In this document: positions 1-12,217 of the stretch, in pieces
Layout of the letters: each line of letters starts with the position of its first letter
How positions within the stretch are numbered: position 1 is the stretch's first letter
Assembly: GCA_033239005.1 (NCBI GenBank)
Contig: BSQZ01000018.1
Coordinates: forward strand, 2,406,536 to 2,470,535
DNA length: 64,000 bases
Source: Lamellibrachia satsuma
Taxonomy: Eukaryota; Annelida; Polychaeta; Sabellida; Siboglinidae
Reading direction: 5' to 3'
The notes under the pieces: model-generated
Database searches by the model: none
The model's input: only the letters and a program-made list of their open reading frames with translations
What the model was told of the DNA's origin: nothing
Made by a program: the position numbers and the translations under genes

Positions 1-920
1 TGCAAACAGTAAAGTAAAATAATACAAAAATAAAATTATTGTGGCCATAGGCCCACGACATGTTTACTAAGAATTACTAGTTGCTTTTGTTGGCTTTAAC
101 TAATGTCAATTCAAGTATATTGTTTTTCTGTAGCTCATTTCTGGTCAATACTTTGTCATAAATCAGGAGAATATTTAGTTGTCATTAAAATTTAGGACTT
201 TATTTGACTGACTTAAACTTAGTTTCCCAACTAAGGAACTACAAAAACACCTTATGCAAAGTTTATAGAATTTTCAGAATATGTAAACCATTATTTTTTT
301 AATGGAAGTAATTTGATAGTGAAACTGTTTTAGTTAAAAAAATCATTGTTTATGTAATTAAAATGTAATGTCCTGTCAGTGTCCGTAGCTAGGCCTCTTT
401 GTCCAATCTGTTAGTCCAAAGACATTTACTAAGAATAGCTACTTTGTTGCTTCTAAGCTAATGTATTCAATTATATTTTTACTGTGTGACTTACAATGCT
501 GAACTGTCATTCAAGAGAAACTGTGGTTGTAAATCCCACTGCGGTCGCTTCAAAACTTTGGCAAGTTTGATCACCACACGTTGCGACAGTTCACTCAGCT
601 GTATAAATGAGTATCTGGCAATGCAGAATGTGGTAGATATGTGAACGAATAGTCTTCGCGCAGTAATTGCTGCATGGCTGAAAGCTTCCCAGAGAAGTTG
701 AAATGGCCTTGGAACAAACAGGTCTGCCAGGGGGTGAAGTGTAGTGTTTTGGCAGTCCTAAGGACTAGATACCGTGCTATATAAGAACTTACCTTTTAGT
801 TTTTTAGTTATAATTAACTTTTAAGTACAATTATTTGATTGACTTATGACCTTATGTAAAAGGGTAAAATGTATGTTGGAATAATGAGGAGTATAGAAGG
901 AAAGTCCTCATGATCCCAAT
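1..920. other. AT-rich non-coding DNA, probably MMACHC intron
   Basis: No coding exon or RNA gene is recognised here. Because the MMACHC exons that begin at 2,971 match exons 3 and 4 of the family, exons 1 and 2 should lie to the left of the window, so this stretch is inferred to be part of intron 2. The sequence is rich in A and T with no strong tandem repeat. Confidence 0.4.
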
Positions 921-929
921 ATGCATTGG

Positions 930-1580
930 CATTCAGATACCATACAGCGCACCAGTCTGGAGCACGAGTACCCACACAAAGAAGCTGGATACCCCATTGA
1001 ACAACACCTTACGACCATCACAGGCTGCCTCCGTGCCACCCCAGTCAACCAACTGCCCATCCTAGCTGGGATTGCTCCAGCCAATCTACGCTAAGAAGCA
1101 GTCTCCTGAATGTCATGATGTGATGATCCCACCAGTTCGCAACCAGTTGAAGTCTTGTCAGCCCTTCGTCCAAGCAGTGCAACGGCTCCTGCAGTCTGTA
1201 CTGCCAGATGTCTCTAAGGACTCCTGGCTAAGAAACAACTGGAAGATACAGTGGCAGGTAGCAGAACCATCAATGCTCCACTACTTCTACGACTCCCCAC
1301 GCAAGTAGGTGACAGGTGAGGAGCTTCCGCACCGACAATGGACTATACTGAATCGCTTATGGACTGGTGTCGACCGATTTAAGTCATCAATGCAGGCATG
1401 GTGCCTAACAGAGTCCAAACTGCGACTGTGGTGCACCAGAGCAGACAGTGGACCACATCATCAATGACTGCCAGATGTTCAGACCACCAACCGGCGAAAG
1501 AGGGCTAATCGAAGTAGACAGTGCAACTACCTGGGTAAAACATGCCTCCTCGAGACAGAGCTGCAGATATGAGGAAGTAA
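930..1580 (+). mobile_element. Dead LINE, C-terminal end of reverse-transcriptase ORF
   Basis: Translation across several frames gives the typical tail of a LINE polyprotein. Near 940-1,080 the frames read APVWSTSTHTKKLD and then ITGCLRATPVNQLPILAG, which resemble the post-RT region of LINE proteins. Near 1,410-1,480 they read NCDCGAPEQTVDHIINDC, a cysteine/histidine motif common at the C terminus of invertebrate LINE ORF2 proteins. Frameshifts and stops break the frame at least three times, so it cannot code. The 5' part (endonuclease and RT core) is absent, as expected for 5'-truncated insertion. It lies on the same strand as the MMACHC exons, probably inside an intron. The assignment to LINEs is firm; the exact clade is not. 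Confidence 0.75.
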
Positions 1581-2330
1581 GACATAAGAAATAAGAAGAC
1601 ACATTAACTGATGTCAACATTTGTGTTCATTTTATCCTGTCTGTAGCCCCTTCATGTTTTACATAGACTAAAGATGTTCTGCAACTGGTGTTACACTAGA
1701 TAATTAAGTACTGGTGCATGATTTGTCTTATTAGATGTATAGTTTAGGGTATTGCAACCTGTCTGTGTATGTTTGTGATGTATGGTAAAAATTGCTTCAG
1801 AGACAATTTTAATTTTGAATATCAACCATCAAATATATTTGTTTTACAAATTGAGTTACCATTTCCAGTATGATATAGTACCAAATATGTATAAAAACAG
1901 ACTACAGTCAATTTTGTATGTAACATATTGCTCAACAAAGTGTTTTCAATACAAATTAACTTCTACATTTAATACAATTTGTAGCAACTGTCCTGTAAAA
2001 TGTTCCCATGATGCTTTATCTTAAAACCCCATGTTAGACACAAGAATATTTATGCTCCTAGTGATTTTGACGAAACATCAAGATGTCAGTTGAGGGGGCT
2101 TCTGTGGTTTAACTGGTAATATAGTGGAAGAATACCTGTCAATAAGAGATTCACTGTGTCTAATAAAACCGATATAAAATAGTGATAATGTTATTATGAT
2201 CTAAAAATAGTTAAGATACTTCATGTAATTGTATTTCATATACAAGACCTTTTTGGTAAGATGAAAATTTATATCTAGAAGTGTGTTTTCACCACATTTA
2301 TAGCTGCTGTCTTGTGCTGTTTTGTGACAT

Positions 2331-2515
2331 TAGTACCTGCTGTCTTGTGAAAGTAGTACCTGCTGTCTTGTGAAAGTAGTACCGGCTGTCTTGTGAAATT
2401 AATACCTGCTGTCTTGTGAAATTAGTACCTGCTGTCTTGTGAAATTAGTACTTGCTGTCTTGTGAAAGTAGTACTTGCTGTCTAGTGAAAGTAGTACCTG
2501 CCGTCCTGTCCGTAG
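2331..2515. repeat. 23-bp tandem repeat, about 8 copies
   Basis: The unit CCTGCTGTCTTGTGAAAGTA plus GTA repeats about eight times with point differences (AAAGTA or AAATTA variants). It lies about 450 bp upstream of MMACHC exon 3, in the inferred intron 2. Confidence 0.85.
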
Positions 2516-2970
2516 CCTCCAAGGACCTATCATTCAATATATTTATAAGAAATACTCGTAAACCAGAAAAGAAAAAGGAAAACCCTTTTAGGGCTATCTA
2601 CCCAAGATATGTACCTGTAAATTCATCCACATAAGAATTGAATCCAAAATACATATTTTTACCCTAATTGCAACAGAACTGAACATTAGGTTGTGATCTA
2701 GCCGTAAACATCTGAGCTTATGGCAACATGTATCAATGGAGTACTTAGGATTCTGGGCCGATGGCAATATTGCTGAAGTATTGGTGTGTTTTGGCGACAC
2801 CGTTGCAGTGAACCTTGACTTACATAAGCGTTGCTAATCACCTTGATTCCAGATTTTACTTACAGATGTGAATTATATCTGACAATATACAAAAATTCCA
2901 GCTCACTGGTGAGAGCACAGCCCACTAATAAATTCATAAGAAGGTCTGTTAATAAAGTTAATTGCTGCAG

Positions 2971-5838
2971 GCATTTCCTGGCGAAGACATAGAGTTGATC
3001 CACGACTATGACCTGAACCACATGAGACGTCCACGAGTGCTGGTCCAGACTGCAGGTCATGTGTCTGGGGCTGCCTTTTACTACCAGCGGTCTTCTGTCA
3101 AACATGACCCATGGGGAAAGAGGAAGGTATGTACCAAATACTATGCCCCTGCTAGTGTATTATGTGCACTTTTAATAGTTGCCCGAGTAAATGCTCGAAT
3201 ATATTTGTCATTCTTCAAGTACAAGATGGATACAATTCAAAACTATATGATAAACCTAAACATCCATCATACTGACACAATTTTAGTTCTAAAGAACAAT
3301 GCCAAAATTTTTAAAACATCAAGTGGCAGTTGTGTGCTTAAACAATGTTTAGTATGCATCATATTGCATTTTATATACATGACAATTGATTGATTTGAAC
3401 AAGCAACACTGAGCTTGCACTGAGTTTGGCAGAAAACAATTTCTGATGTAAACTTGAATTGGTTTAACCAAACTTATGTCATTGCCGAAAAACATTTGAC
3501 CATGGAAGCATATAAACTACCACTTTTGATTGAACAGTTACTTTCTGGTTTTATTGACTCACAAACGTAAGAGATTTATTTAATAGGCCACTCAATGTTT
3601 CTTGTCCTCCTTTTGTCCTTTATAAATTTGATGCACGGCAGTAAACAGTCAAAATTATGGCTGGGACATTTCATCAACACTTGCCACTTGCTCTCATTAG
3701 CACTGTTGTAGTTCGCTTGGTGCCACTCCAAGGGGTGCATGCCAGGTTAATGTGCACAATACCCATGCAGTCATTAATAGCCAAGTTAGCAATAAAACCA
3801 GCCCAGTTACTATTCAGACAGTAATGCTTATGCAGTAAACAGCTTACTACTATTTAATTTGACATAATCTGTAATTATTACCAAGTGCTATGTACATCAT
3901 ATAAATGAACATAATCTGTAGGGGTAAGACCACAGTTGACCTCCCTGTTTATTGTTTCACGTGACGGTAGGGCATATTAAATTGTGATGTGAATTTAAAC
4001 AATTCATATCGTGTGACGTAAGTGCAGTTGAGCAGGCATATTCACAGGTTTCTTTGTAGAAGCTAATGGCTGTGAGATAGTGCATTTTTTAGAGTTTAAC
4101 AGGCGGGTCTTTTTGTAAAAATGTATGGGCATCGCACGTCGGGGCGATTTAAAAGAGCTGGAGGTATGTGATTTTGACAAAACTTGGTCAGCATGTCAAT
4201 GAGATGATGGCAGTTGCTGTGAAAAAATTCAGAATTTTTAGTTGTCACGTTTTCTTAATCAGACAAAACGTTAACATACCCACCAATGCAATTTGGTACT
4301 GTGGTCTGTCCCCTGTAATACATGTAACCTTCATAAGATCAAGTATGTCACCTGTTAGAAGTTCAAGGGTACCATGATCCAGTAATAATTGTATTGTTTT
4401 CAGTATATTCATACTGTTAGTTTTTTATCATATATTTTTTTATATAAAGCTAAGCTGCCACAAAGTTATCAGTGATATTAAATTATGTTTTACTCTGGTG
4501 TCAACTTATGCTCATGGAAAACCAGGAAAATGCTCATGAAATTATTATCCGCTCAATTTTCGTCATTTTAAAATTTTTACGTTGATTTTTTAATGTGTTG
4601 TTTTTACAATGTTGACACATTTTCTCGTCTACATTGAACTCAAGTGCGAGAAAATGTGAAATCACTTGAGACCAAAGAAATAATTTGTGCCTGGAATGGC
4701 CTTTCAACAAATTGATTGATTTTACTGCGTATTTTGCTTGTTTTTGAAAATGACAAAAAGTGGGACAACTGGTAAAAGTAGTTTCTGCCCCCCCCCCAAT
4801 AATATTGACACCTATAGTTTTATAATGACAATAGTTTAAATTAGCAAGAAACAGTACATCACAACAATAAGACAATAACTGTTGTAACTAATAGAGGCAT
4901 TAAATGTTAGCCTTGTTTTACCTTGTCTTCTTTATATGAATTGTCTCCTTGTGGTATAGTAAGGTGTCAGGATTGTGGTGTTTGGTTATCACATAACTGT
5001 TGAAGTCATATTGGGTCATTTTATGTTGGTGAAAATTTTGAACAATAAAATGCAAACGTCCATATATTATGCTAATGAAGTTTTTCATTACTGAACAATC
5101 GTTCATGCTATTCTTATGTAGCATTTGTTTCTTTCACTTTGCAATTAATATAGTTTTAATGTAAAATAATACATAACACAATGCGTTATTTTTTATTTGA
5201 ATGGGCTTCATCCAAGTAAACTGCATCCAAGTAAACTGCATCCAAGAAGTCTCACTTTGCCATCAAGATATAGGACTGAAATATTACGTCTTGCCACCTG
5301 ATTTACAAAACATTGAATTGTTTCGTTTCAGAAAATACATGGTGTGAGTGTACACCCTAGGTTTGGAGGTTGGTTTGGCCTGCGTGGCATTTTCATCTTC
5401 AAAAATGTCTGTGTTCCCACAATGCCCCATGTTCCACCCCAAGACATTCTGAGCAATGAGCAAAAGATTGAAGTCCTGGATCGATTCAATGGCAATTGGC
5501 GAGATGGAAAGTTCCGTGATATAATTCCTGTCGAAGATACCTATTCGGAAGTTCAGCGAACCTACTTTGGCACTTGGCCGAAGGACCGGAAGCCGCTGAT
5601 TGAACAGATGAAAGAACAGATATTGAAGGAGAATGGTGGGCAGTTGGCGTTAGATGTTAATGATATGACATATGGCATTCATCAGATGTCAGTCTCTGAT
5701 AGTGATGAAACACATATGGCCAATGGAGAGAACCAGACATGCAACAATGATGGCGGGAAACAAGGAACAGAAACAGACAACAAACAGAACAATGGCCTCC
5801 ACCTGACAGTGCAGGTGAACTCAAGACAAGTGATTTAA
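2971..5838 (+). CDS. MMACHC: MMACHC (CblC) paralogue A, exons 3 and 4 only (5' part outside window)
   Basis: MMACHC is the cytosolic cobalamin chaperone that decyanates or dealkylates vitamin B12 with glutathione or flavin. Two exons are seen: 2,971-3,126 (156 nt, acceptor TTGCTGCAG, donor GTATGT) and 5,332-5,838 (acceptor GTTTCAG, stop TAA). Exon 3 begins AFPGEDIELI and contains VLVQTAGHVSGAAFYYQR, matching human QTAAHVAGAAYYYQR (His122 and Tyr130 kept). Exon 4 holds HPRFGGWFGLRG, matching the human FGGWF motif and Arg161, then NWRDGKFRDIIPVEDTYSE. Both exons are phase 0, like human exons 3 and 4. The last about 65 residues after the conserved core form a polar, low-complexity tail unlike that of the second copy at 43.4 kb. 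Exons 1 and 2 are not seen and should lie left of the window. Intron 3 (3,127-5,331) holds nothing recognised. Confidence 0.93.
5209..5246. repeat. Short direct repeat CATCCAAGTAAACTG
   Basis: A 15-bp unit is repeated two and a half times within MMACHC-A intron 3, about 90 bp before exon 4. No function is implied. Confidence 0.7.
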
Positions 5839-6031
5839 ACAGGTGTAACCATCTACCTGATGACAAATGGCCAAAGTTGGAAAATGTGTGGACTAAAAAC
5901 GCAATTTCAACAGAAAATGTATGATGTATTTGTCAAATATGAAACAGCAACTACATTGATATTATGACGAATGATACTCAGAAAGATGTTAATATGAGGG
6001 GAGTTGTAAAAACACTTCAAAGAAATTAGCA

Positions 6032-6037
6032 AATAAA
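6032..6037 (+). terminator. Candidate poly(A) signal of MMACHC-A
   Basis: AATAAA lies about 195 bp after the MMACHC-A stop codon, a normal 3' UTR distance. It is the first such hexamer downstream. Confidence 0.55.
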
Positions 6038-6273
6038 GTAAGCATGTTCAGGAAATGATGTGTGCATGTAAATAATTTTATTTTAAAAAACAAAATGTTT
6101 TAACTTGCCATGATGCCATCCTTCATGTGAAATTGTTATTGTAGCATCCATTCAGTTGCTGATCTCTCGCCCTGTTTAATTGAATGCTAGTATGGCCACT
6201 AGGAAATATTTCTTACTGTTCTTTATCTTACGCTATCATGACTCCATCCAGGACTGTTTTTTGTAGTTTTCCT

Positions 6274-6345
6274 TTTGATGTTTGTTGGTTTGGGCTAATG
6301 GTATCTATGTTTGATGTTTGTTGGTTTGGGCTAATGGTATCTATG
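6274..6345. repeat. Perfect 36-bp tandem duplication
   Basis: The 36 bases at 6,274-6,309 are repeated exactly at 6,310-6,345. Perfect identity points to a recent slippage or duplication event. Confidence 0.85.
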
Positions 6346-8566
6346 CAAATAAGGCTATCATGACCAAAATTCACTACAAATCTGAAACTTCAATCTTTTC
6401 AAGACATGTTTAACTTTGCGGAAAAAAATCACCTAATGGTAATCAATATAACATAATTCTTACTGAGTTGTAAATAATAAGCTTGAATATACGTAGGAAC
6501 TATATGTCTTTTATTATTTGCCATTGTCATATTGCTATGACTACAATGTTTACCTGTGATAATTTGATGACATAGTGACAATTTGTTGGAACTTAGAAAC
6601 ATGTCATCTTCCAAAAATAGTGGAAACACACATTGTTTTTAAAAGCATTAATGTTGGTTTTAAATCGACATCAAGAATGTGTATGTTAATGTGTCAATAG
6701 GTTTTGTTTGGTCAACTTGGCATTGCATTTGCATATGGCTTTAGCCACACTGTTACCTGATGTCATTGTAATACTAGACACATTATGACGTTGTCTAGTT
6801 TAATCACATTTGTGTTTGACCAACTTTTCATACAATTTGTACTTTTTGCAATTTCCCTTGGTGATCTTAAAGTAGGTGACCATCGTTCAAGCTGTTTGTA
6901 GTTATGATTTGTTTTATTATCAGTGTTTTGGACCTTCAGATGCTAACATGTCAGAGCTGTGTGAGGCACTGAAATGGTAGATTGGACACCATAGTTCAGT
7001 TGGTAATATAAATATAAGTTATATACACCATGGAGATAGATGAATAAGATGCACAGCAGCAAATGAAGTTAAGTTAATATTGGAATTAGCAGTACCTATG
7101 TGTAGCATGAATACTGGACAAAATTAGACCAGTAATATTCATTGTATGTAGGTGCTATTTAGATGACAGCTGCACATCTTCAGCCTTTCTACCAGGATAA
7201 CTTGGAGTACATATCTTCCTACATTTTGTCATCAGGATCAATAAATCCATCAAATGTATTAATGATTATTAATCATGGTTTGATGTTTGTAGCGAGCGTC
7301 AACATGTACTGGAAGCTGATATTTTAATGTGAAGCAGTATATGTGCACACAAACAGCTATACAAGCTACATACATGCTTTTGCTTGCCACCAATAAACTG
7401 AGATAGTTTAGTTGTTTATGATAGTGAGTGCAAGAGGTTTACTTAGATTGCACACAATATTTTTATTTTGTACTAATGTTTATCAGTAGAAATGTATTTT
7501 GTTATTATTTACATATTTCTGAGACATAGTTTATTTTAGTTTAACTAGCCAACGATCAGTATTGGTGTTATTGCTATATTTGCTGTTGCTAACACTGTAA
7601 ATATTAAAAATGGTTACTAGTGCAACATTTCGGCAGCTTTGATGAGCTTGTGGGTAGCATAATCTTCTAGTTGCCCATATTTGTTATCATTGTTATGAGT
7701 GTACACTTTCTTTCAGTAGGTTCAAGAGAGTGTGTTTTCCAAATTGATGCCTTAATAAAGATGTATGCCACTTCTACTTAAAATCATTACTTTGTAATCT
7801 CTAAAAGTAGATTTGTCCTCACAAGAGTATTCTTTGTGCACTCATGCACGAAGAACGATGCCCGCAGTTGCATTGAAGCTATCTCCTATGACAATGCCGT
7901 TGTTATGAATTATTTTGGTACTGTTGCAGTAGGTACAGAGTTGGTTAGAAAACATGCCTGATTATAGCAGGATATTCCAAGCCTTGTGACCTTGCAAGAC
8001 TTTGTCTGACAGCATGTCCTACTTGAGAAAGTCCATTGACTTTGATATAGTTCAGTCTACAATATTGCTCACACCTTGCAAATGTTCCAGCCCAGCATCA
8101 ATATTTAACTAAATTTAACAAGATTGCCACCCAAAGCAAACAATCCAGAAGGCAAGTGGACAAGGAAGTCACTGGCTTATCGAGACTCCAGTTATTATCT
8201 GTGTAACCCGCCCTTATGAGATTCAAACATTCACACTATAACCATCGCATCTTTTCAGTCCGACTGTGACTGATTAAGACTGAAACAATTTTGTCAAACC
8301 AAAAGTCCTTTCTTTAACTGGAACATGCGTGCCAAGTCAATATCCCAGCCTAACATTTATGTCAGCAGAGTTTACAGAAATGACAATTGCCATCTGATTT
8401 GGTATTTAAAATATTCACAATAGTCACGATTAACGATGTTGTGTAACTGCCTTTGTCTCATAGATGACCTCAGATGACAGGGTCGCCCGAAAAAAACGTG
8501 GGACGGTTGAAAAGGATATGAAAGAAAACGAACTGACATGGAATACCATCACCAGCCAGCAGTGCC

Positions 8567-8570
<4 letters not shown>

Positions 8571-8648
<78 letters not shown>

Positions 8649-8660
8649 GAGAGAGAGTGA
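8571..8660. repeat. (GA)n microsatellite
   Basis: A run of GA with short G interruptions sits just 5' of the LINE remnant that follows. The open frames with Arg-Glu or Ser-Leu repeats here are artefacts of this repeat. Confidence 0.9.
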
Positions 8661-8699
8661 AGAATATGAATGAGAGGGGAATATACAAGAGGAGTGGCA

Positions 8700-9900
8700 G
8701 ACGGGGTTGATAGTCTATGTATGGAAAAGAAAAGGAGATGTTTACTCCCCTGGGAAATACCGAGGTATCACGTTGCTGAGTCGTGTTCTGAAGGTGTTAA
8801 AGAGCATCCTGGGTGGAAGGATAAGGAGGATAATGGAGTGTGAAATGGGAGAACAACAAGGCTTCAGAAAAAGGAAGAGGTATGGCGGACGGGACGTTCA
8901 CTCTGGTGGAAAAGAGACTGGAGGGACATTGGAATATGGCTATGGGATCCATAGACCTTGAAAATGCACACAGTTCCAAGAGAGACGGTCTTGACCACGT
9001 TTAGGTGGATGGGTGTCCCAGAGGCGGAGGTGAGGAAGGTTGAAGGGAATATGGGAGGAATTCAGTGCCCAAAGTCCACTGTTGTTCATCGCAGCAGTGT
9101 CGACCAGCAGGAAAACGAGTACGAGAGACATTGTCCCCAAGTTGACACACGCGGATGACATGGCTGTAGTAGCAGGCACTGAGGCAGACCTTCAAAAACG
9201 GTTGGTAGAATGGAAAGAAATATTTGGCAGACATTGACTGAGAGTTAGTCTAGAGAAGATGAAGGTGGTTTTGGTGGGGCAGCAGAGAAAAGATGTTGAT
9301 ATAAAACTGGATGAGAAGAAACTGAACCAACGAGACAGCTTTTTATATCTGGGTGGAGCAGTTTGCGGGGACGGCGGCACGGAGACGGAAATTCGCGGAG
9401 AATACAACTTGGGACGAGTGTATAGAGGAAAGTGGAAGGGGTGATGGGAGATAGGCATATATATCGGAACCTAAAACCAAAGGTGCTTAGCTCATGCGTA
9501 ACACCAGCCTACCTATACGGCCTAGACACCATGGCGATGGCGGAAAAACAACAACAGAAACTGCAAGTTTGCAAGAATAACTGGGTGAGAGGAATCGTGG
9601 GTGTGAATATAATAGACAAGCGAAGAATGGAGGAGCTGAGTGAGGAAGTTGGTGTGAGAGAAAGTCTGATGAAGAGAGCGGATGCGCTTAGAGTAGAGGG
9701 TAGAAGGAGAAGATGAAGACCAAAACTGAGATGGGGGGGCTGCGTGAAGAGGGATTTGACGGGAGTGGAGAATGAGAGCGAGGGATAGGGGGAGTGAAGA
9801 CGGTTAGTGGCGATGGTAGTGGAACGGTACTAGTGACGAAAACTAAGGGGAAACAAAAATCAACGACCGGTATCGGTGCCAGCCTCACCCCGGACTACAG
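8700..9900 (+). mobile_element. Decayed non-LTR retrotransposon (LINE) reverse transcriptase
   Basis: Broken frames read in order as a reverse transcriptase: YSPGKYRGITLLSRVLKVL (8,747-8,805), MGEQQGFRKRK, FRWMGVPEAEVRKVEG (near 9,000), HADDMAVVAGTEADLQ (9,148-9,195), LYLGGAVCGDGGTETEIR (near 9,345), then VCKNNWVRGIVGV and an Arg-rich tail near 9,700. The catalytic YADD box appears as HADD, so its Tyr is lost. At least four frameshifts and a deleted segment between the QGFRK and ADD motifs show that it is dead. A short piece of the same family tail is found at 54.70-55.01 kb. Confidence 0.8.
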
Positions 9901-10167
9901 TGACAAAGAGGAGAGCAACAAAAATATGGAGAATTTATGTCCACAAAAGATTACACATATCTTCTACAATGTGCATGGTTTTCTTTCGGACCATATAAAA
10001 AATATAGGTGATAGTACGTATTATCCTTGAATACGTGAACACAACGTTCGATAACTATTGACTCCTGACTCGAGACTGATGCTTCCCCTGGGATAGACAC
10101 TAGGTAGTGTGTACCAGGTAGTATGGACCAACGACTTTTAGTGTCCTCTCGATTGACACCTCGGCTT

Positions 10168-10575
10168 GCTAAGCGCCACGGCAGGCTACAGCGCCCCACG
10201 GCCGGCTACACCGTCCCAAGGCAGGCTACACCGCTCCACGGCAGGCTACACCGCCCCACAGCAGGCTATACCGCCCCACGGCCAGCTACACCGTCCCACG
10301 GCAGGCTACACCGCCCCACGACAGGCTACACCGCCCCACAGCAGGCTATACCGCCCCACGGCCGGCTACACTGTCCCACGGCAGGCTACAGCGCCCCACG
10401 GCAAGTTACACCGTCCCACGGCAGGCTACATCGCCCTACAGCAGGCTACAGCGCCCCACGACAGGCTACAGCGCCCACGGCATGCTACACCGCCCCACGG
10501 CCGGCTACACCGTCTCACGGCAGGCTACAGCGCCCCACGGCAGGCTACAGCGCCCCAAGCAGGCTACAACGCCCC
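10168..10575. repeat. 20-bp minisatellite at left edge of duplication unit 1
   Basis: About 20 copies of a unit close to GGCAGGCTACACCGCCCCAC. Because 20 is not a multiple of 3, each frame shows the same 20-residue peptide repeat (AGYTAPRQATPPHGRLHRPT-like), which explains the 160-codon frames; they are not genes. A sister array opens unit 2 at 26,496. Confidence 0.95.
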
Positions 10576-10713
10576 ATTCTTCTTACATGGAGTCATCAAA
10601 ATGTTACACTGTAATAAAATCACCGCACTTAATCATTATGTAAAATAGTAATATATGTTCCTACTGTTTTATGCCAAACAACAAAGTGTTCACTGCTGAA
10701 AAGACAGAACAGA

Positions 10714-11930
10714 GAGGCGCGGTAGTGTAGTGGTGAGCACATCCGCTTTACATGACAGTTCCAAGTTGAAGACCTGGACCGGGCATGGGTATGTTTGGTG
10801 TAAAACCTGGCTCTTAACATTGGAGACTTGGCATCTCTCGCGACTCGGATAATCTAGTTAATGTCGGTCCCGTCTCATTTAGGGGAAGGCAGTGTTAATT
10901 GAGCCATTGGGTTAGTTGAGCCACCCATGTTTCCCAGGAAACTTCAGCAGCGACAGTTACATGGTACTACCAAGTGACTGAGCATGTTAATAGAACACGA
11001 TTGACGTATAATAGGTTACGTTTGTCACAAAGGCCAGAACATGTTAGCTAAAAGTATGTTTTTTGATGTTTTTCGAAACTTTTAGGAATTGTGATTAATA
11101 TCTGCTGGTGTGTAAACTATCAAGACGATTATTTACATTACTTCACGCATTAATGAGAAGTTATATAAATAAGCTTTATTGTCGAAACGGGGCTAGTTGA
11201 GCCACCCAAGGGAGGTTTAATTGAGCAGCGGTTAAAGAACGAAGACTCATTTTCCTTACCACAAAATACACCAAGGAATTAAATTTTTCCGAGCAAATTA
11301 GGACATCGGAGAGCTACAATGCAACAAAATACCAGTTAGTTACACTGATTGCGATTTGCCTATAATTATGTCCATATTAATGAGGCGTTTTGACTTATTA
11401 ATTAAGAGTGTAGACTTGTCAGAGACATGTTGTGCCCATTGGGCAGATGTATTGGCAGAGTTGTTATGATTTTTTTGCACAAAGCCTATGCAAATTATAA
11501 AAATAAAGCATTTACGCAACTTAAGCTGCATTGTGGCTCAACTTACCCCACACCAAGTGTTAGTTGAGCCAGCTTACCAACCTTATTTGAATCAGCTAGA
11601 TATAGTTATCATTGCATGCTAGATATATTATCTTGATATAAAATGATCTATTAATAATCATAGTTTATGTGAGTAAAAACAATTTGGACTTATGAATACG
11701 ATTGCGCCCTAGACATCAAAAAGAATGAAAAATGGCTCATCTAACACTGCCTTCCCCTATTTGGGGACGTAAAAGAACAACTGAGGACGACATACACTCT
11801 GGCAGTGATTACCCTCAATGCCTGCATATAAAGGTCGGCTTGACGATAATGTTCTGAAAAAGGCTGACTAGCTGAATGAGACCTCGAAACACCAAACATT
11901 ACAGTAGTAATCACAACATAAGGGCCTATA
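10714..11930 (+). mobile_element. tRNA-derived SINE-like element, split by a MITE
   Basis: The head GCGCGGTAGTGTAGTGGTGA with the following AGCACATCCGC looks like the start and A box of a tRNA; a degraded B-box-like stretch lies near 10,762-10,780. The body runs to 10,881, is interrupted by the MITE (10,882-11,757), and resumes with GGGGACGTAAAAGAAC. Removing the MITE gives a continuous body. It is duplicated in unit 2. SINE identity rests on the tRNA-like head only; no family is named. Confidence 0.55.
10882..11757. mobile_element. MITE with 25-bp terminal inverted repeats, TA target site
   Basis: The left end GGGGAAGGCAGTGTTAATTG and the reverse complement of the right end match over 25 bp with two differences. 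TA flanks both sides, typical of Tc1/mariner/pogo-type elements. Internal copies of the motif TTAGTTGAGCCAC recur near both ends (about 10,911, 11,197, 11,562). It is about 876 bp and has no transposase frame. The same insertion exists in unit 2 (27,222-28,095), so it predates the 16-kb duplication. Confidence 0.8.
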
Positions 11931-11996
11931 CAGACTAGTCAGTTACTAGAACGTAGCCGAGTGCTGGAAACAACTAGAACTAGAACAATAAAGTCC

Positions 11997-11997
11997 A

Positions 11998-12032
<35 letters not shown>
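11997..12032. repeat. (ACGC)n microsatellite
   Basis: About 8 copies here against about 26 copies at the matching place in unit 2. It lies just upstream of the P450 5' region. Confidence 0.95.
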
Positions 12033-12217
12033 GCTACTCGTCACGAGTCGATGTCGCTGTAATCTGACCGACGTCGTTGCGTAGTCTCGCGTATCCGACT
12101 CTCGCGCGGCTTCGTGAATCCGCCGAAAAGAGATGTGTTCGACAAACGGTGGCGCCACAGCGCAGAGCCTAGGTAATCGAGGCTAGTCGTCGCAACGCCA
12201 AGACGAGACCCGGGCCA

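Larger units (their letters stand above)
5839..8560. other. MMACHC-A 3' UTR and intergenic DNA
   Basis: The first about 200 bp are the likely 3' UTR of MMACHC-A. The remainder has only short frames in AT-rich DNA with no recognised domain, splice-consistent exon or RNA gene. The only structure noted is a perfect 36-bp tandem pair at 6,274-6,345. Confidence 0.6.

Noticed and set aside
10123..10648. Frames of 160-163 codons rich in AGYTAPRQATPPH
   Set aside because: Product of the 20-bp minisatellite, which gives the same peptide in shifted frames. Not a gene.
10714..10790. True tRNA gene
   Set aside because: Only the A-box side is tRNA-like. The anticodon and T arms do not pair and the B box is degraded, so it is the head of a SINE.
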